From Aurantibacter aestuarii (GTDB lineage: Bacteria > Bacteroidota > Bacteroidia > Flavobacteriales > Flavobacteriaceae): a stretch of 64,000 nucleotides of DNA. A model generated the notes under the pieces. The model saw only the letters and a program-made list of their open reading frames with translations. It was not told the origin of the DNA and searched no databases. The first letter of the stretch is position 1, and each line of letters opens with the position of its first letter. The stretch is taken from positions 565,501 to 629,500 of the forward strand of contig NZ_PXOQ01000009.1 in NCBI RefSeq assembly GCF_003008425.1, read 5' to 3'. This document shows positions 62,505-64,000 of the stretch, piece after piece. The position numbers and the translations under genes are program-made.

Positions 62505-62978
62505 ATGAAAAAAACAGCCCTTTTGATCCTTTTTCTTAGCTTATTAATATTTGCATGTAAAAACAATAATAAACAAGAATCTAAACAGATGGTTTTAGAA
62601 AAAAACTACGATTGGTTGTTAGGAAAATGGGAACGTGACAGCAACGACAGCTTGAAACAAACCTTTGAAATCTGGACTAAAACAGATGCTACTTATAATG
62701 GTCATGGATTTATTTTAGAACAAAAAGATACGGTTTGGGAAGAACAGATGACTCTTAAAGAAAAAAATGGTGTTTGGGAATTATCCGTAAAAACGCCTGG
62801 TCAAAATGATGCTGTAAGCTTTAAAGAAACGAGCTACACAGATAGCACGTTTGTTGTTGAAAATATAAAACATGATTTCCCAAAAAAAATTAAGTACTGG
62901 AAACAAAACAATATCTTAAATGCGGAAGTAAGTAGTGATGAAGCTACAATTGATTTTAAATTTAAACCCGTATTGTAA
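62505..62978 (+). CDS. DUF6265-like lipoprotein
   Basis: A 157-residue lipoprotein. The ATG at 62505 starts a signal peptide (LSLLIFACKNN), and 14 further codons upstream are excluded. The mature part YDWLLGKWERDS, FEIWTKTDATYNGHGFIL, WELSVKTPGQND and VVENIKHDFPKKIKYW matches the DUF6265 beta-barrel pattern seen in Bacteroidota. Function is unknown. It lies ten bases from the stop of the convergent last gene. Confidence 0.85.
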   Translation: MKKTALLILFLSLLIFACKNNNKQESKQMVLEKNYDWLLGKWERDSNDSLKQTFEIWTKTDATYNGHGFILEQKDTVWEEQMTLKEKNGVWELSVKTPGQNDAVSFKETSYTDSTFVVENIKHDFPKKIKYWKQNNILNAEVSSDEATIDFKFKPVL

Positions 62979-62988
62979 GTTATTTGCC

Positions 62989-64000
62989 CTATAAAAAGTT
63001 TTTCATATTCACATCCTCATAGTTTCTCTTGACAAACTCTAGGACATTGGTAACAATTTCCCCCATATTGGTACTTTTTCGAATGCCTAAATCTAAGGTG
63101 TAATTATAAATTTCTTCGCGAAGTTGCTCCATATGAGCTGGTGTAGAAATCGTGTCTTCAGACATACAATTTAAAAGCTTTTTTAAGCGTTTTTTATAAC
63201 TTAACATACGTCTGGCAACAATAGAGCGCTCCTCTATCTGATATTGCTCAATAGATTCCAAGTCAATTTTTTCTTTTACCAAGTTGACCATTTTGGTGTT
63301 TTCTTTAAAAAATTGAGGACGATACACCTTTAATTTACCTTCATAACACTGCTGGTCAAAGTCTATAGCTCTAATTTTATACACAACGTGATCAAAATCA
63401 TGCGTTGGGATAATTACATAATTATAAGAGCGCATATCGCCCAATAATCGTATTAAACAACGCTCGTTAAACTTGACAAACTCTTTGGCTATTTGTGTTT
63501 TTTCTGAAGGAATACAATCATCTAAATAATTTTCTATAAATACGTCTCCTGGAATCCCGGCAATGTGTTCTTCGATTAAAGTATCTTTATATACTAAAAA
63601 ATTTAACTGATCTGGAGACAGCATTTGCTCTAGCTCTAATCCGTAAATCCTAGAAGCATCGGCTGTTTTTACATAAAAATAAGTGTAATTATCATTTAAG
63701 ATATTCCTTATTTTTATACGAAAAGGTTTAGAATTTCCAAACGTGCAAAAATCTATTGCATCTACATTTAAATATTTTGTTATAGCTTCACTTCCATCTG
63801 AATTTAAACTAGAATAAACGCGTTTTAAACTTTGATCTATTTCTTCTCGTTCAAATTGATTGTAGAAAACTCTAATCCAAAGTGTATCGTTATCTTCTTT
63901 ATCGTACACAACTATAGAACCTTCAAAACGTAATAAATCGTCGTAAAAAATTGGCAATCTAGTGTTCCTGTTATATTCAAGCAAATATTCATTTAATTTT
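62989..64000 (-). CDS. Conserved protein of unknown function (5' end outside window)
   Basis: The frame is open to the window edge, so only the C-terminal 337 codons are present. A TTG at 63984 is not the likely start, because KLNEYL precedes it in frame. The protein is soluble, with alternating strands and helices (LPIFYDDLLRFEGSIVVYD, FIENYLDDCIPSE, CLIRLLGDMRSYNYVIIPTHDFDHVVYKI in parts, YKIRAIDFDQQCYEG). The RLLGDMRSYNYVI and RAIDFDQQ pieces loosely recall kinase-like catalytic loops, but this is not enough for a family call. Confidence 0.7.
   Translation of the reverse strand, partial: KLNEYLLEYNRNTRLPIFYDDLLRFEGSIVVYDKEDNDTLWIRVFYNQFEREEIDQSLKRVYSSLNSDGSEAITKYLNVDAIDFCTFGNSKPFRIKIRNILNDNYTYFYVKTADASRIYGLELEQMLSPDQLNFLVYKDTLIEEHIAGIPGDVFIENYLDDCIPSEKTQIAKEFVKFNERCLIRLLGDMRSYNYVIIPTHDFDHVVYKIRAIDFDQQCYEGKLKVYRPQFFKENTKMVNLVKEKIDLESIEQYQIEERSIVARRMLSYKKRLKKLLNCMSEDTISTPAHMEQLREEIYNYTLDLGIRKSTNMGEIVTNVLEFVKRNYEDVNMKNFL

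Overview
The window is chromosomal DNA from a marine member of the Flavobacteriaceae (Bacteroidota). The evidence is the strongly AT-rich sequence, a SusC/SusD pair with a hybrid two-component sensor, a type IX secretion C-terminal domain, many lipoproteins with short Cys signal peptides, and repeated matches to the Bacteroidota -7 promoter consensus TAnnTTTG. Housekeeping genes are ordinary (mnmE, glmM, uvrA, holA, a fused branched-chain 2-oxoacid dehydrogenase E1). No tRNA, rRNA, CRISPR array, insertion sequence or prophage was recognised.

Region 1 (1-20278) is a polysaccharide utilization locus (PUL). In order it holds the C-terminal part of a hybrid two-component system, susC, susD, a GH3 glycosidase, two sulfatases, an intrinsic terminator, then sulfatase, GH10, sulfatase, CBM-GH10 and a fifth sulfatase. 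All five sulfatases keep the Cys that is converted to formylglycine, but no maturase gene is in the window. Two GH10 enzymes with a GH3 and five sulfatases, and no GH43, GH67/115 or esterase gene, suggest a sulfated xylan-type algal polysaccharide. The substrate is an inference. The smaller GH10 has departures from the usual -2/-1 subsite motifs.

Region 2 (20436-27025) encodes exported surface proteins: a Calx-beta lipoprotein, a small helical secreted protein, a T9SS-exported protein with carbohydrate-binding-like domains, and two paralogous proteins with YadA-head or tail-fibre-like repeats. The first three may belong to the PUL regulon. Region 3 (27026-35378) holds a small compact transcription unit for a 26-residue hydrophobic peptide, a TPR histidine kinase with a LytTR response regulator, two lipoproteins, and a run of four unrecognised genes.

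Region 4 (35393-43085) is mixed core and accessory: mnmE, a DUF4369-like lipoprotein, a rhomboid protease and a lipid A-type acyltransferase sharing a palindromic divergent promoter, an alpha/beta hydrolase, glmM and an ACP phosphodiesterase-like gene. Region 5 (43221-56146) has an exported leucine-rich-repeat protein, uvrA, a DUF5670 small membrane protein, a LOG-family protein, a large M1-peptidase-like protein that seems to have lost its zinc site and ends in a probable outer-membrane barrel, an SRPBCC protein and the fused E1 dehydrogenase. Region 6 (56223-64000) has a haloperoxidase-like hydrolase, a PfpI/Rho_N pair, holA divergent from an HsdR-N-like gene, a GT2 glycosyltransferase, an OmpA lipoprotein, a DUF6265-like lipoprotein and a partial conserved gene at the right edge.

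Several starts were moved from the longest possible reading frame because signal peptides, family N-termini or promoter positions favour them: susD 5528, kinase 27887, rhomboid 38185, glmM 41659, SRPBCC 52957, holA TTG 59853, HsdR-N-like GTG 59934, and DUF6265-like 62505.
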